Source: an uncultured Bacteroides sp.
GTDB taxonomy: Bacteria; Bacteroidota; Bacteroidia; Bacteroidales; Bacteroidaceae
Direction of reading: 5' to 3'
Assembly (NCBI GenBank): GCA_947173895.1
Contig: CAMWGU010000026.1
Coordinates: forward strand, 1 to 34,566
Length of the DNA: 34,566 bases
Positions 7,416 to 14,544 of the stretch are shown one piece after another; the stretch's first letter is position 1, and the number at the start of each line of letters is the position of its first letter. Below the pieces are notes generated by a model. That model saw nothing but the letters and a program-made list of their open reading frames with translations, had not been told where the DNA came from and ran no database searches. Both the position numbers and the translations under genes were made by a program.

Positions 7416-9497
7416 TTACTCATCTTCTTCTCCCTCTTGATCAGAGCGGAATTCAAAAACAAGTTCCGATGCAGGAATATTGCATTCCTCAAACATTCCA
7501 TGAAGAATATTTATCTTGGTGGCTGTGCTATTGTCAGTCCATACGTACATTCCTGGTGCGAGCTCCCGCCTCCACTCTTCTGGGGTAGCTGAGAAACTGC
7601 ACTTTTCGTTTGCACAAAGCCATTCAATAGTTGAGCGTTTCTCCAATAGGATATGGCCACAAACTTGAATGAGCATTTCCTTCCAAGTATTTACAGCATA
7701 TCTTACTCCATGAAGCATATAAGCCTGTAGCTTCTTACCAGTAAACTCGTAGTCTTCATCATCAAGCGATGCAGATTCTGCTTCGCGTCTCAGTGTCTCA
7801 AAAGTTGTAGTTGGCATTGGCCAAAGGCGCATAAACACATTCTGCAATTCTTTCTGACGTGCTTTCAACTCTGTTTCTGTCCATTGTTCGCACGATTTTA
7901 CAGAGTTGTTCAGACGAAATGAACTATCCTTAAAGCCTTTCTCCATGTCTCTCTTTTCAATAAACGTGAGATTGCTATATTGAGAATTGTAACCAGTTAG
8001 AGTAAGATTTGCCATTGTGTGCAGATATTGTTCATGAATTCTTTCCCAATCTTCGCCTAAAGTAGCTTTCCACTTATCTGATAGAGTTTGTGGCATAATA
8101 TGCTCTATGGTTATATTCTTTTCAGCCAGTTCCTTCACCACATCATGTCGCTCATTGTTATCCTGATTCTCCATACGTTCCAAGATAAACATACGGGCAT
8201 TAGCTGGCATCTTATAAACCTGGCGAGTTTTAAAGTCACCCCTTACCTCTTCATCAGATGGGAAGACAGAAGAACGTCCCTTCTTCAACAAGACATAAAT
8301 CAGCACATCAATATATGAAGGTACACTATCATCTGTTGCTTTGTTGACATGATTCAACACATCCCGATGAAGCGTTGCAAATACCTTATTCAAAGCATTT
8401 GACGGTAGATTACAGATGATTCTTCGTGCCCAATATGCTTCTATGACATCAAGTACACGATAAATTTCGTTTTCCACTAGCCCAACTTTTGATGCATAGT
8501 CGAAGAAAGCCATAAAGAATGGATAAGCAATAGTAGAATCCAGTGTTCTGATCTGGTTCAATTTCCTATTCAGTTTTTCTGAACCTATCGCAGCATTATC
8601 CACTTGGCAATATATCTTGGCATAGTGATGCATATCTTCCAGTAATGTTGCTCTGTCAACACTTATATCTTCGGCATACTCTTTAAAGATAAAGTAAATC
8701 TTATCGATACGACCTATCTTTCCTTGCTTCATTGTAAGGTAATCGCGTACAAAAGAAGAAGGATCATACTTTGTAAACTCTTCAATAGGGTTCCAATATC
8801 GAGTATATAGGTCGTCCTGCTCAACAGGAGCAAGTGACATTAATAGATAATTACGTATCTTGTCGGCCTCACTCAAATCAAGGCCAGTAGAGTTCAGACT
8901 CTCAAATATCAATTGTGGGTCATCATCTTCGTCAAGACGAATATTGATGACTTCCAGTTTTTTGATGGTCTCAAATAGTTCATCAATAGTCAATCCACAA
9001 TGAATAATCTTATCATAGAAGAAGTCGTGGTTACGAGTAACATTCGACTCTTTGATGTACTGGTCTTTAGGTTTATACAGCAAAGCATCAAAAGCCTGCA
9101 TATCTTTCTTGATAGGTTTAAGTTTTACCTTACGTTCATCTTCCTGATATTCATCCACCAGATAACGCTTGAAGATTTTTTCTACCAGTTTATTGTCTGT
9201 TGTTTCTATCAGTCCTTCCTTCTTGGCATTCACCATCGCTATCAGCAACAATGAAACGGTAGTAATTCGTTGTTGACCATCAATGATGAATCTGTCTTCT
9301 GTTCCAGACTGGATGCTTGACACGATACTGCCAAAGAAATGACTCCTGCGGTCGTTATTATGCAGTTTCATCAAGTCCTGAAACAATTGTTCGCAGTTTT
9401 CTTCCTTCCAGTCATAATTACGTTGGTAAAGAGGGATGATGAATCGCTTATCAGATCCATCAAAGAACTTTATTAATGGTTGTGCATCACCTTTCAT
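7416..9497 (-). CDS. DUF262-DUF1524 (GmrSD-like) nuclease
   Basis: This 693-aa protein has an N-terminal DUF262/ParB-like NTPase domain: QRNYDW (25-30), IIDGQQRITT (71-80) and the family hallmark FESLNSTGLDLSEADKIRN (198-216). A DUF1524 His-Me nuclease domain follows, with E465-H466-I-M-P469 and the later ANLTL plus Asn residues around 497-510. The same two-domain fusion occurs in GmrSD type IV restriction enzymes, which cut DNA carrying modified cytosines, and in related phage-defence nucleases. An extra C-terminal segment (about 580-693, beginning FTGKKLQAYMLHG) could be a reader or docking domain; I cannot name it. It sits 2 bp after the EVE-like gene and 17 bp before jetA, so co-expression with Wadjet is very likely. 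The target modification is unknown. Confidence 0.88.
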   Translation of the reverse strand: MKGDAQPLIKFFDGSDKRFIIPLYQRNYDWKEENCEQLFQDLMKLHNNDRRSHFFGSIVSSIQSGTEDRFIIDGQQRITTVSLLLIAMVNAKKEGLIETTDNKLVEKIFKRYLVDEYQEDERKVKLKPIKKDMQAFDALLYKPKDQYIKESNVTRNHDFFYDKIIHCGLTIDELFETIKKLEVINIRLDEDDDPQLIFESLNSTGLDLSEADKIRNYLLMSLAPVEQDDLYTRYWNPIEEFTKYDPSSFVRDYLTMKQGKIGRIDKIYFIFKEYAEDISVDRATLLEDMHHYAKIYCQVDNAAIGSEKLNRKLNQIRTLDSTIAYPFFMAFFDYASKVGLVENEIYRVLDVIEAYWARRIICNLPSNALNKVFATLHRDVLNHVNKATDDSVPSYIDVLIYVLLKKGRSSVFPSDEEVRGDFKTRQVYKMPANARMFILERMENQDNNERHDVVKELAEKNITIEHIMPQTLSDKWKATLGEDWERIHEQYLHTMANLTLTGYNSQYSNLTFIEKRDMEKGFKDSSFRLNNSVKSCEQWTETELKARQKELQNVFMRLWPMPTTTFETLRREAESASLDDEDYEFTGKKLQAYMLHGVRYAVNTWKEMLIQVCGHILLEKRSTIEWLCANEKCSFSATPEEWRRELAPGMYVWTDNSTATKINILHGMFEECNIPASELVFEFRSDQEGEEDE

Positions 9498-9499
9498 CT

Positions 9500-9796
9500 T
9501 TAGAATATTTTTTTAATGTAAGCAATAAGTTCCGTGTTGTTACAATTAGGAACCTCAAGCGCTCGACCTCCTTTGAAACCATGTTTGCACAACTCTTGTT
9601 CAGAAAGTTTTATGCCATCATACTCTTCGAGTAGTTCAAGCTTGTAAGTAATATCATTGTGAGGCGTTTCTACCCAATATGCTTGATCTTCACGTTTGCA
9701 GTTTTCTGCAGTTACCACCATTTTGAAACGTACACATCGTTCATCGGACATAAACAGGTACACAACATCTCCAATAGCGAAACGTGCTCTTCCCAT
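9500..9796 (-). CDS. small EVE/PUA-like domain protein
   Basis: The 98-aa protein carries a pattern resembling the PUA-like/EVE domain found at the N-terminus of modification-dependent HNH endonucleases: GDVVYLFMSDERCVRFKMVV, then KLELLEEYDG, LSEQELCKHGFKGGR, and a final ELIAYIKKIF. EVE-type domains bind modified bases in DNA or RNA. The ATG (9794-9796) lies 85 bp inside the end of the XRE gene, in another frame. In-frame codons before that ATG (CDNISWR) still look like this domain, which suggests an older longer form or a frameshift. It ends 2 bp before the DUF262 gene. The domain call is by pattern and moderately sure. Confidence 0.65.
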   Translation of the reverse strand: MGRARFAIGDVVYLFMSDERCVRFKMVVTAENCKREDQAYWVETPHNDITYKLELLEEYDGIKLSEQELCKHGFKGGRALEVPNCNNTELIAYIKKIF

Positions 9797-10047
9797 TCTC
9801 CAGCTGATGTTGTCACATTCTCTTCGAGAGAAGGAATGTCAGGGAGTGCTTCAAAGCGGACAAGGTCATTCATTTCCACATTGAGCAGTTTGGCTATTTG
9901 CATCATAGTCTCGAGGGTTGGTTGGGCGGCATTCGTACACCATTTGCTGATAGTTGCAGGATCTTTTCCTGACTGTGTTGCCAACCAACGATTGGTTTTC
10001 CCCCTGTCCACAAGCATTACCTTTATTCGGTTTATCTTTTTGTCCAT
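9712..10047 (-). CDS. XRE-family helix-turn-helix regulator
   Basis: The 111-aa protein is the first gene of the defence operon. Residues about 5-62 form a Cro/CI-type HTH: KTNRWLATQSGKDPATISKW contains the two helices, followed by QPTLETMMQIAKLLNV and the NDLV end usual for this family. The last roughly 40 residues (after about 70) have no recognisable character and overlap the EVE-like gene by 85 bp, so the native protein may end earlier or be frameshifted. It probably binds its own promoter region and controls the EVE-nuclease-Jet operon, as XRE genes often do in defence loci; that role is inferred. A TAAATTTG -7 box lies just upstream. Confidence 0.85.
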   Translation of the reverse strand: MDKKINRIKVMLVDRGKTNRWLATQSGKDPATISKWCTNAAQPTLETMMQIAKLLNVEMNDLVRFEALPDIPSLEENVTTSAGEWEEHVSLLEMLCTCLCPMNDVYVSKWW

Positions 10048-10075
10048 ACTGACACATTATTAATAATTATTGCTT

Positions 10076-10083
10076 CAAATTTA
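10076..10083 (-). promoter_or_regulatory. candidate -7 box of the defence operon
   Basis: Read on the minus strand the bases are TAAATTTG, matching the Bacteroidetes -7 consensus TAnnTTTG. They lie about 29 bases before the XRE start. No good TTTG -33 box is visible at the usual spacing. Confidence 0.5.
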
Positions 10084-10205
10084 CATATAAACCGCGAGAT
10101 TTCTACACCGACAGAATAAAAATGTCAAGGCTACCACAAATTATCTGCCATAGATACCGTGCTTAATGTACAATTATTCGTATATTGAGGGTGTGATCAC
10201 CAAAA

Positions 10206-10634
10206 ATGCCTCTTACAATGGATATAAACAGAATCGTAGCAGGCCTTGACGTACACAAAGATAGTGTCTTTTTATGTATTATGCGTCATGACGAGGCCAT
10301 TATTTTCGAGAAAACGTATGGAACACTGACCACCCAGCTCCGACAGATGCGCGACGACATGCTTCGCCACAGTGTCACGGAGTGTGCCATGGAAAGTACA
10401 GCAGTGTATTGGGTCCCGGTATGGAACGAGTTGTGCGAGCACATGATACTTCGGCTTGCCAACCCTCATTTCATCAAGCAACTTCCGGGGCGCAAGAGCG
10501 ACACTAAGTACGCCCAGTGGATAGCCGAGTGCCAGAAAGCACTCGCCGCCATGTGCGAGGAACACTTTTCCGAACAGCATAAACGTCTTCAGACAATCCC
10601 CGGAGTTAAAGAACGCTATAATCTCTATGGATAA
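10206..10634 (+). pseudogene. IS110-family transposase remnant, internal deletion
   Basis: The N-terminus matches the RuvC-like DEDD domain of IS110 transposases: GLDVHKDSV (D15), AMESTAVYW (E63), NPHFIKQLPGRKSDTK (D99). The fourth acidic residue, normally in KTDxxDA, is Tyr (Y102). After WIAE (about residue 107) the sequence jumps directly to C-terminal-domain sequence (HKRLQTIPGVKER), so roughly half of the 340-400 aa protein is deleted. It then loses similarity and stops at 142 aa. The likely original start is ATG 10218 (MDINRIVAGLDVHKD). Inactive. It marks the right border of the defence island. Confidence 0.85.
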
Positions 10635-10785
10635 GGTGATTTACCAATCCTTCGAAGATGGTACGGTCGGAGTAGTATCCAATATCATATACAAAGGGTA
10701 AGGATAAAAGTGGATATTCTGTTAAAATAGCCACAGGCTTTTGATTATTATGCGTTTATATCACGATTATTATTAAATAAATCCG

Positions 10786-10793
10786 TACTTTTG
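10786..10793 (+). promoter_or_regulatory. candidate -7 box for the FKBP gene
   Basis: TACTTTTG fits TAnnTTTG and lies in an AT-rich stretch about 94 bases before the FKBP start. No convincing TTTG was found at the -33 position. Confidence 0.5.
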
Positions 10794-10886
10794 CAGTCAA
10801 GAGCTTTACTGCTTATACAGAGAATATGCTGATATAGATAACAAGGGAGATGAAGCCATCAAAATTATCATAACACTATAGTCGTC

Positions 10887-11285
10887 ATGAATAAAAGAGA
10901 ATATGCACAGGCCAACAAAGATTGGCTGATAGCAAAGGCACAGGAAGAGGGGGTGAAGTCGCTCTTCAAGGGAATATATTATAAAGTGTTGTCGGAAGGC
11001 AAAGGTGACGGGAAGCATCCCACACCCCGTAGCATCATCACTGCTCATTACACAGGCAGAACCATCAATGGCAAACAGTTTGACAGCAGCCGTGGCGGTG
11101 CGCCGCTGGCCATCCGGCTCTGTGATCTTATCGAAGGATGGATTGTCGCTATGCAACAGATGTGTGTGAACGACAAATGGGAAGTATATATCCCTGCCGA
11201 GATGGGCTATGGCAAGTTCTCGCAGCCGGGCATTCCCGGAGGATCGACGCTTATCTTCGAGATAGAATTGCTGGGCATAGCGTAA
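10887..11285 (+). CDS. FKBP-type peptidyl-prolyl cis-trans isomerase
   Basis: The 132-aa protein has an N-terminal helical lead (1-25) and then a single FKBP domain: YYKVLSEGKG, ITAHYTGRTINGKQFDSS, IEGWIVAMQQM, YIPAEMGYG and STLIFEIELLGI. These are the conserved strands and the proline-isomerase pocket residues (Y, FD, W, IP, Y). No signal peptide or lipobox is present, so it should act in the cytoplasm. The classic GW...L..M segment (GWIVAMQQM) is intact. It stands alone between the IS110 remnant and the convergent ygiQ gene. Confidence 0.9.
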   Translation: MNKREYAQANKDWLIAKAQEEGVKSLFKGIYYKVLSEGKGDGKHPTPRSIITAHYTGRTINGKQFDSSRGGAPLAIRLCDLIEGWIVAMQQMCVNDKWEVYIPAEMGYGKFSQPGIPGGSTLIFEIELLGIA

Positions 11286-11349
11286 TAAAATGAAACGATA
11301 ATTAAGACATTAGTTCATGGGAAATGCCTTCTTTTTTCTGTGCCCCTTT

Positions 11350-13203
11350 TCACTTTCCGGCCTGTTTACCATATAGCTTGTCTATCAAATCACTGCGTCC
11401 TATCTTACGTAGTTCGCTGATAATGGCACGTCGCTCTTCGGGTTTATACCAAAAAAAGAACATTCGTTGAGCCAGTTTTTCTTTCTGTGATTTGGCAGAG
11501 AAGATCGGTTGCAGGGTGTATGGATGATAGCCCGTATACCATGCTTCGGTAGCTACGGTCATTGGGGTAGGAGTGAAGTCCTGCACCTGTTCCAGATGGA
11601 AATCCAGTTTCTTGGTGATGACCGCCAGTTCTGCCATGTCTTTTTCCGTACATCCCGGATGACTGCTTATAAAATAAGGTATGATCTGTTGACGCAGGTT
11701 TAGTTCTTTATTGATCTTATCAAAAGTCTTTTTGAAATCATAGAATTGAGAGAACGAGGGTTTCCTCATGATTTGCAGCACTTGGTCGCTGGTGTGTTCC
11801 GGAGCTACTTTCAAGCGTCCGCTGACGTGGCGAGCTATCAATTCGCGGGTGTATTCGGCCGTGCTGTGGTTTATTTCCGGATCTTTGCTTGCATGTTGCA
11901 GCAAGTCATATCGCACCCCACTCCCGATAAAGCTTTTCTTGATGCCGGGCAATGCATCTACCGAACGGTAGATGTCTAGCAAAGGCTGGTGGTCGGTGTT
12001 CAGATTCGGACATATTTTGGGATGGATGCACGACGGGCGTTTGCAGCGGTGGCACATTTTCTCGTCTTTTCCCCGCATGGCATACATGTTGGCGCTGGGG
12101 CCTCCCAAGTCGCTCAAATAACCTTTGAAATCGGGCATCTCCATGATGGCCTTCACTTCTTTCAGTATGCTTTCCTTGCTTCGGCTTACAATGAATTTTC
12201 CTTGATGGGCTGAGATGGTGCAGAAAGCACAGCCTCCGAAACAGCCTCGGTGCAGATTGACCGAGAACTTGATCATGTCGAATGCCGGAATCCGTTTCCC
12301 CTTGTATTTGGGATGAGGCAGGCGAGTGTAGGGCAGGTCGAAGGAACGGTCCAGTTCACCTTGTGTCATCGGAGGGTAAGGGGGATTGACCACTACGGTT
12401 TTATGGTCTACATTCTGCAGGATGCGCGATGCTTCGTATTTGTTGCTTTCTTCTTCGATGAAACGGAAGTTTTCAGCTTGCTTCTTTTTATCCTTTAGAC
12501 ATTCTTCGTGCGGATGAAGAAGGATGTCGGGCTTTTCTTGGTTGAACTCTCCCTGATAGCGGGCAGGGGGAATTTCCCCTTTTGGGGTAAGATAAGCCGT
12601 TTGCAGAATGTCGTGTGGCACTTTGTTCTTTTCTTTCATCCGCCGACACAAGTCAGCAATAGGTTTTTCGCCCATTCCGTAGATTAACAAGTCGGCCCCA
12701 GAGTCGACAAGGATGGATTTATGCAGCCGGTCTTGCCAATAATCATAATGGGTGACACGACGAAGAGAAGCTTCGATACCTCCCAAAATGACGGGTACGT
12801 CGGGATATAGTTTTTTTAAGATCTGTGTGTAGACAATACTGGGATATTCAGGACGCATGTCATGCCGTCCGTTGGGCGTATAAGCATCTTCGCTGCGCAA
12901 ACGTTTGTTGGCAGTATATTTGTTTACCATGCTGTCCATACATCCGGCGGATACCCCAAAAAAGAGGCGTGGCCGTCCCAGCTTTTTGAAGTCGCGCAGG
13001 TCATCACGCCAATTGGGTTGGGGTACGATGGCTACTTTCAGTCCTTCGGCTTCTAACAATCTTCCTATTACTGCAGGGCCGAAGGAAGGATGGTCTACAT
13101 AGGCGTCTCCACTGAACAAGATGACATCCAGCTCATTCCAGCCACGTATTTCTACTTCTTTTTTGGTTGTTGGCAACCAGTCTGTCAGTTTATGCTCTTT
13201 CAA
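11350..13203 (-). CDS. YgiQ-family radical SAM protein
   Basis: This 617-aa protein has the YgiQ N-terminal domain (DUF3362-associated family) with WLPTTKKEVEIRGW and DVILFSGDAYVDHPSFG at the start. The radical SAM cluster motif CX3CX2C is C321, C325 and C328 in HRGCFGGCAFCTISAHQG. A second Cys cluster (MCHRCKRPSCIHPKICPN) follows. The C-terminal DUF3362-type region contains DFTPTPMTVATEAWYTG. Its substrate is not known. Length and motifs are full and intact. It lies 20 bp after a small upstream gene on the same strand and probably shares its promoter. Confidence 0.92.
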   Translation of the reverse strand: MKEHKLTDWLPTTKKEVEIRGWNELDVILFSGDAYVDHPSFGPAVIGRLLEAEGLKVAIVPQPNWRDDLRDFKKLGRPRLFFGVSAGCMDSMVNKYTANKRLRSEDAYTPNGRHDMRPEYPSIVYTQILKKLYPDVPVILGGIEASLRRVTHYDYWQDRLHKSILVDSGADLLIYGMGEKPIADLCRRMKEKNKVPHDILQTAYLTPKGEIPPARYQGEFNQEKPDILLHPHEECLKDKKKQAENFRFIEEESNKYEASRILQNVDHKTVVVNPPYPPMTQGELDRSFDLPYTRLPHPKYKGKRIPAFDMIKFSVNLHRGCFGGCAFCTISAHQGKFIVSRSKESILKEVKAIMEMPDFKGYLSDLGGPSANMYAMRGKDEKMCHRCKRPSCIHPKICPNLNTDHQPLLDIYRSVDALPGIKKSFIGSGVRYDLLQHASKDPEINHSTAEYTRELIARHVSGRLKVAPEHTSDQVLQIMRKPSFSQFYDFKKTFDKINKELNLRQQIIPYFISSHPGCTEKDMAELAVITKKLDFHLEQVQDFTPTPMTVATEAWYTGYHPYTLQPIFSAKSQKEKLAQRMFFFWYKPEERRAIISELRKIGRSDLIDKLYGKQAGK

Positions 13204-13222
13204 TGATAGTAGATGAATTTAT

Positions 13223-13546
13223 TTATACCTCTTCTGTTTCTTCGTCTTTGTCTTTTTTTTTCTCCCATTGGATATACAGCAGGATTAGCTGGTGTAACCC
13301 AAAAGCCTTCATATTGTTATGATAGATCACATCGATGCAAAGATCAAGCAATTCTTTGTTGTTGCCTTCTTCGCTGGTTATCAGTGAGCGGATATTCAGT
13401 TTCAGCTTTTCCAATACGGATTCGTCTACAATCCCATTGCTGTCTATCAGGTGTTGGAATAGCGCATATTTTTCAATGGTTTGCAGGTTCTCTTCTGAGA
13501 TTTCCATGCTGCGTGTGCCTGAGACATTTGTCTGTATAGTATACAT
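13223..13546 (-). CDS. conserved-looking hypothetical protein upstream of ygiQ
   Basis: The 107-aa protein is mostly helical by composition (EENLQTIEKYALFQHLI, ESVLEKLKLNIRSLI, LLDLCIDVIYHNN), acidic, and ends in a charged KKKDKDEETEEV tail. There is no signal peptide, membrane span or metal motif, and I do not recognise the family. An internal Met (residue 14, MEISEEN) is an alternative start. A TATTTTTG -7 box on the same strand lies about 30 bases upstream of the longer start. It is separated from ygiQ by 20 bp, so the two are likely co-transcribed. Confidence 0.7.
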   Translation of the reverse strand: MYTIQTNVSGTRSMEISEENLQTIEKYALFQHLIDSNGIVDESVLEKLKLNIRSLITSEEGNNKELLDLCIDVIYHNNMKAFGLHQLILLYIQWEKKKDKDEETEEV

Positions 13547-13576
13547 TGTTCATTTCGTTTTAATGGTTTCTATGGA

Positions 13577-13584
13577 CAAAAATA
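13577..13584 (-). promoter_or_regulatory. candidate -7 box for the hypothetical-ygiQ pair
   Basis: The minus-strand reading is TATTTTTG, a match to TAnnTTTG, about 30 bases before the ATG at 13544-13546. Confidence 0.5.
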
Positions 13585-13697
13585 GAAAAAAAAAGCGAGA
13601 TTTTCGTGTCTGGTGTATAAAAAAGCAGGTAGAGGGGCTTTTTTTAGAGAATATGGGTAGGGATGTGTACGTTCTTCTTCGTGATTGATTTTGGTAT

Positions 13698-13729
13698 ATT
13701 GTAATATAAATATAAGTTTTGTATATTTG
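13698..13729 (+). promoter_or_regulatory. candidate promoter of the 13.9-kb hypothetical gene
   Basis: ATTG at 13698-13701 and TATATTTG at 13722-13729 are 20 bases apart, close to the Bacteroidetes TTTG-N19/20-TAnnTTTG pattern. Transcription would begin near 13736. That makes the upstream ATG-like start at 13735 unlikely and favours an internal start. Confidence 0.55.
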
Positions 13730-13854
13730 CAATTGTGATGGCAGAATCCAGGTTTGGGGCTTCTGTCAGAACGTTGTCTGTTGGGGGCATAGTGGAAAAG
13801 GCTGCTTTGCTGTCAGAACAGAGCGGTATTATGAATTCTAAAAAAGAAATATAT

Positions 13855-14430
13855 ATGTCAGTATTCAATGAGGCAAACATGATTGCCGTTATCAAACAAT
13901 TTCTTCCGCAAGATCAGAATTTGAAAGCAGGTATTCATGCTGTTGCAAAGGAAGTAAAGTTACATCGGTTATTTTCTAATACATCTTATGACCCGTCTTG
14001 CAGTCTTATTCAGCCTTTTACCGGCTCGTCGCTGTTTTATATGTCGAAAAGTAAAATGTCTACATTTGATGTTTATATGGGCTTTTCGGAAGATTATATT
14101 GTGATGGTGCCTTGCGAGAAAGAACTTTGGTACTATGAACATGCAGAGATTACGGATCCGCAACTTATAGCCAAGTATGAGTTGGAGGCGATTGCTGTTA
14201 AGTCGCCTATTTATGAGTCTGACATTTTACCGGTCTATCGTATCTCACAGATTGAGAAATGCCAGATAAAGAAAAATTGGGTGGGGGCGTATGTATGCAA
14301 AATTGATTTCAACAATGGCGATTTTATAAAGGTATTGCTTCCTCCCTTTGCTGGACTTTTTGGAGGTATGCCCAATCATAAATCTTACCGTAATGCTATT
14401 TTGGAGTTGCTCAAGACAAAGATGGTGTAA
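13855..14430 (+). CDS. hypothetical protein, unknown function
   Basis: I use the ATG at 13855 (MSVFNEANM, 191 aa). ATG 13831 is also possible. The frame stays open from 13735, but the predicted transcript starts at about that point and the first 40 residues look less protein-like. The product has no signal peptide or clear membrane span. Alternating beta-like segments (FDVYMGFSEDYIVMVPC, ELWYYEHAEI, KNWVGAYVCKIDFNNGDFIKVLLP) could form a PH-like or barrel fold; this is only an impression. It stands alone, convergent with the amidase gene. I do not recognise a family. Confidence 0.6.
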   Translation: MSVFNEANMIAVIKQFLPQDQNLKAGIHAVAKEVKLHRLFSNTSYDPSCSLIQPFTGSSLFYMSKSKMSTFDVYMGFSEDYIVMVPCEKELWYYEHAEITDPQLIAKYELEAIAVKSPIYESDILPVYRISQIEKCQIKKNWVGAYVCKIDFNNGDFIKVLLPPFAGLFGGMPNHKSYRNAILELLKTKMV

Positions 14431-14544
14431 GTGTTTTGTGTTGATTTGCGCTTGAGGTGATTGTATGGCGTGTTTGGACTAGTCCTTAGCTGTGCTTGAA
14501 ATAATTTTTGCAGAAAAAACACCTAGGGATGAATAATCGCATGT

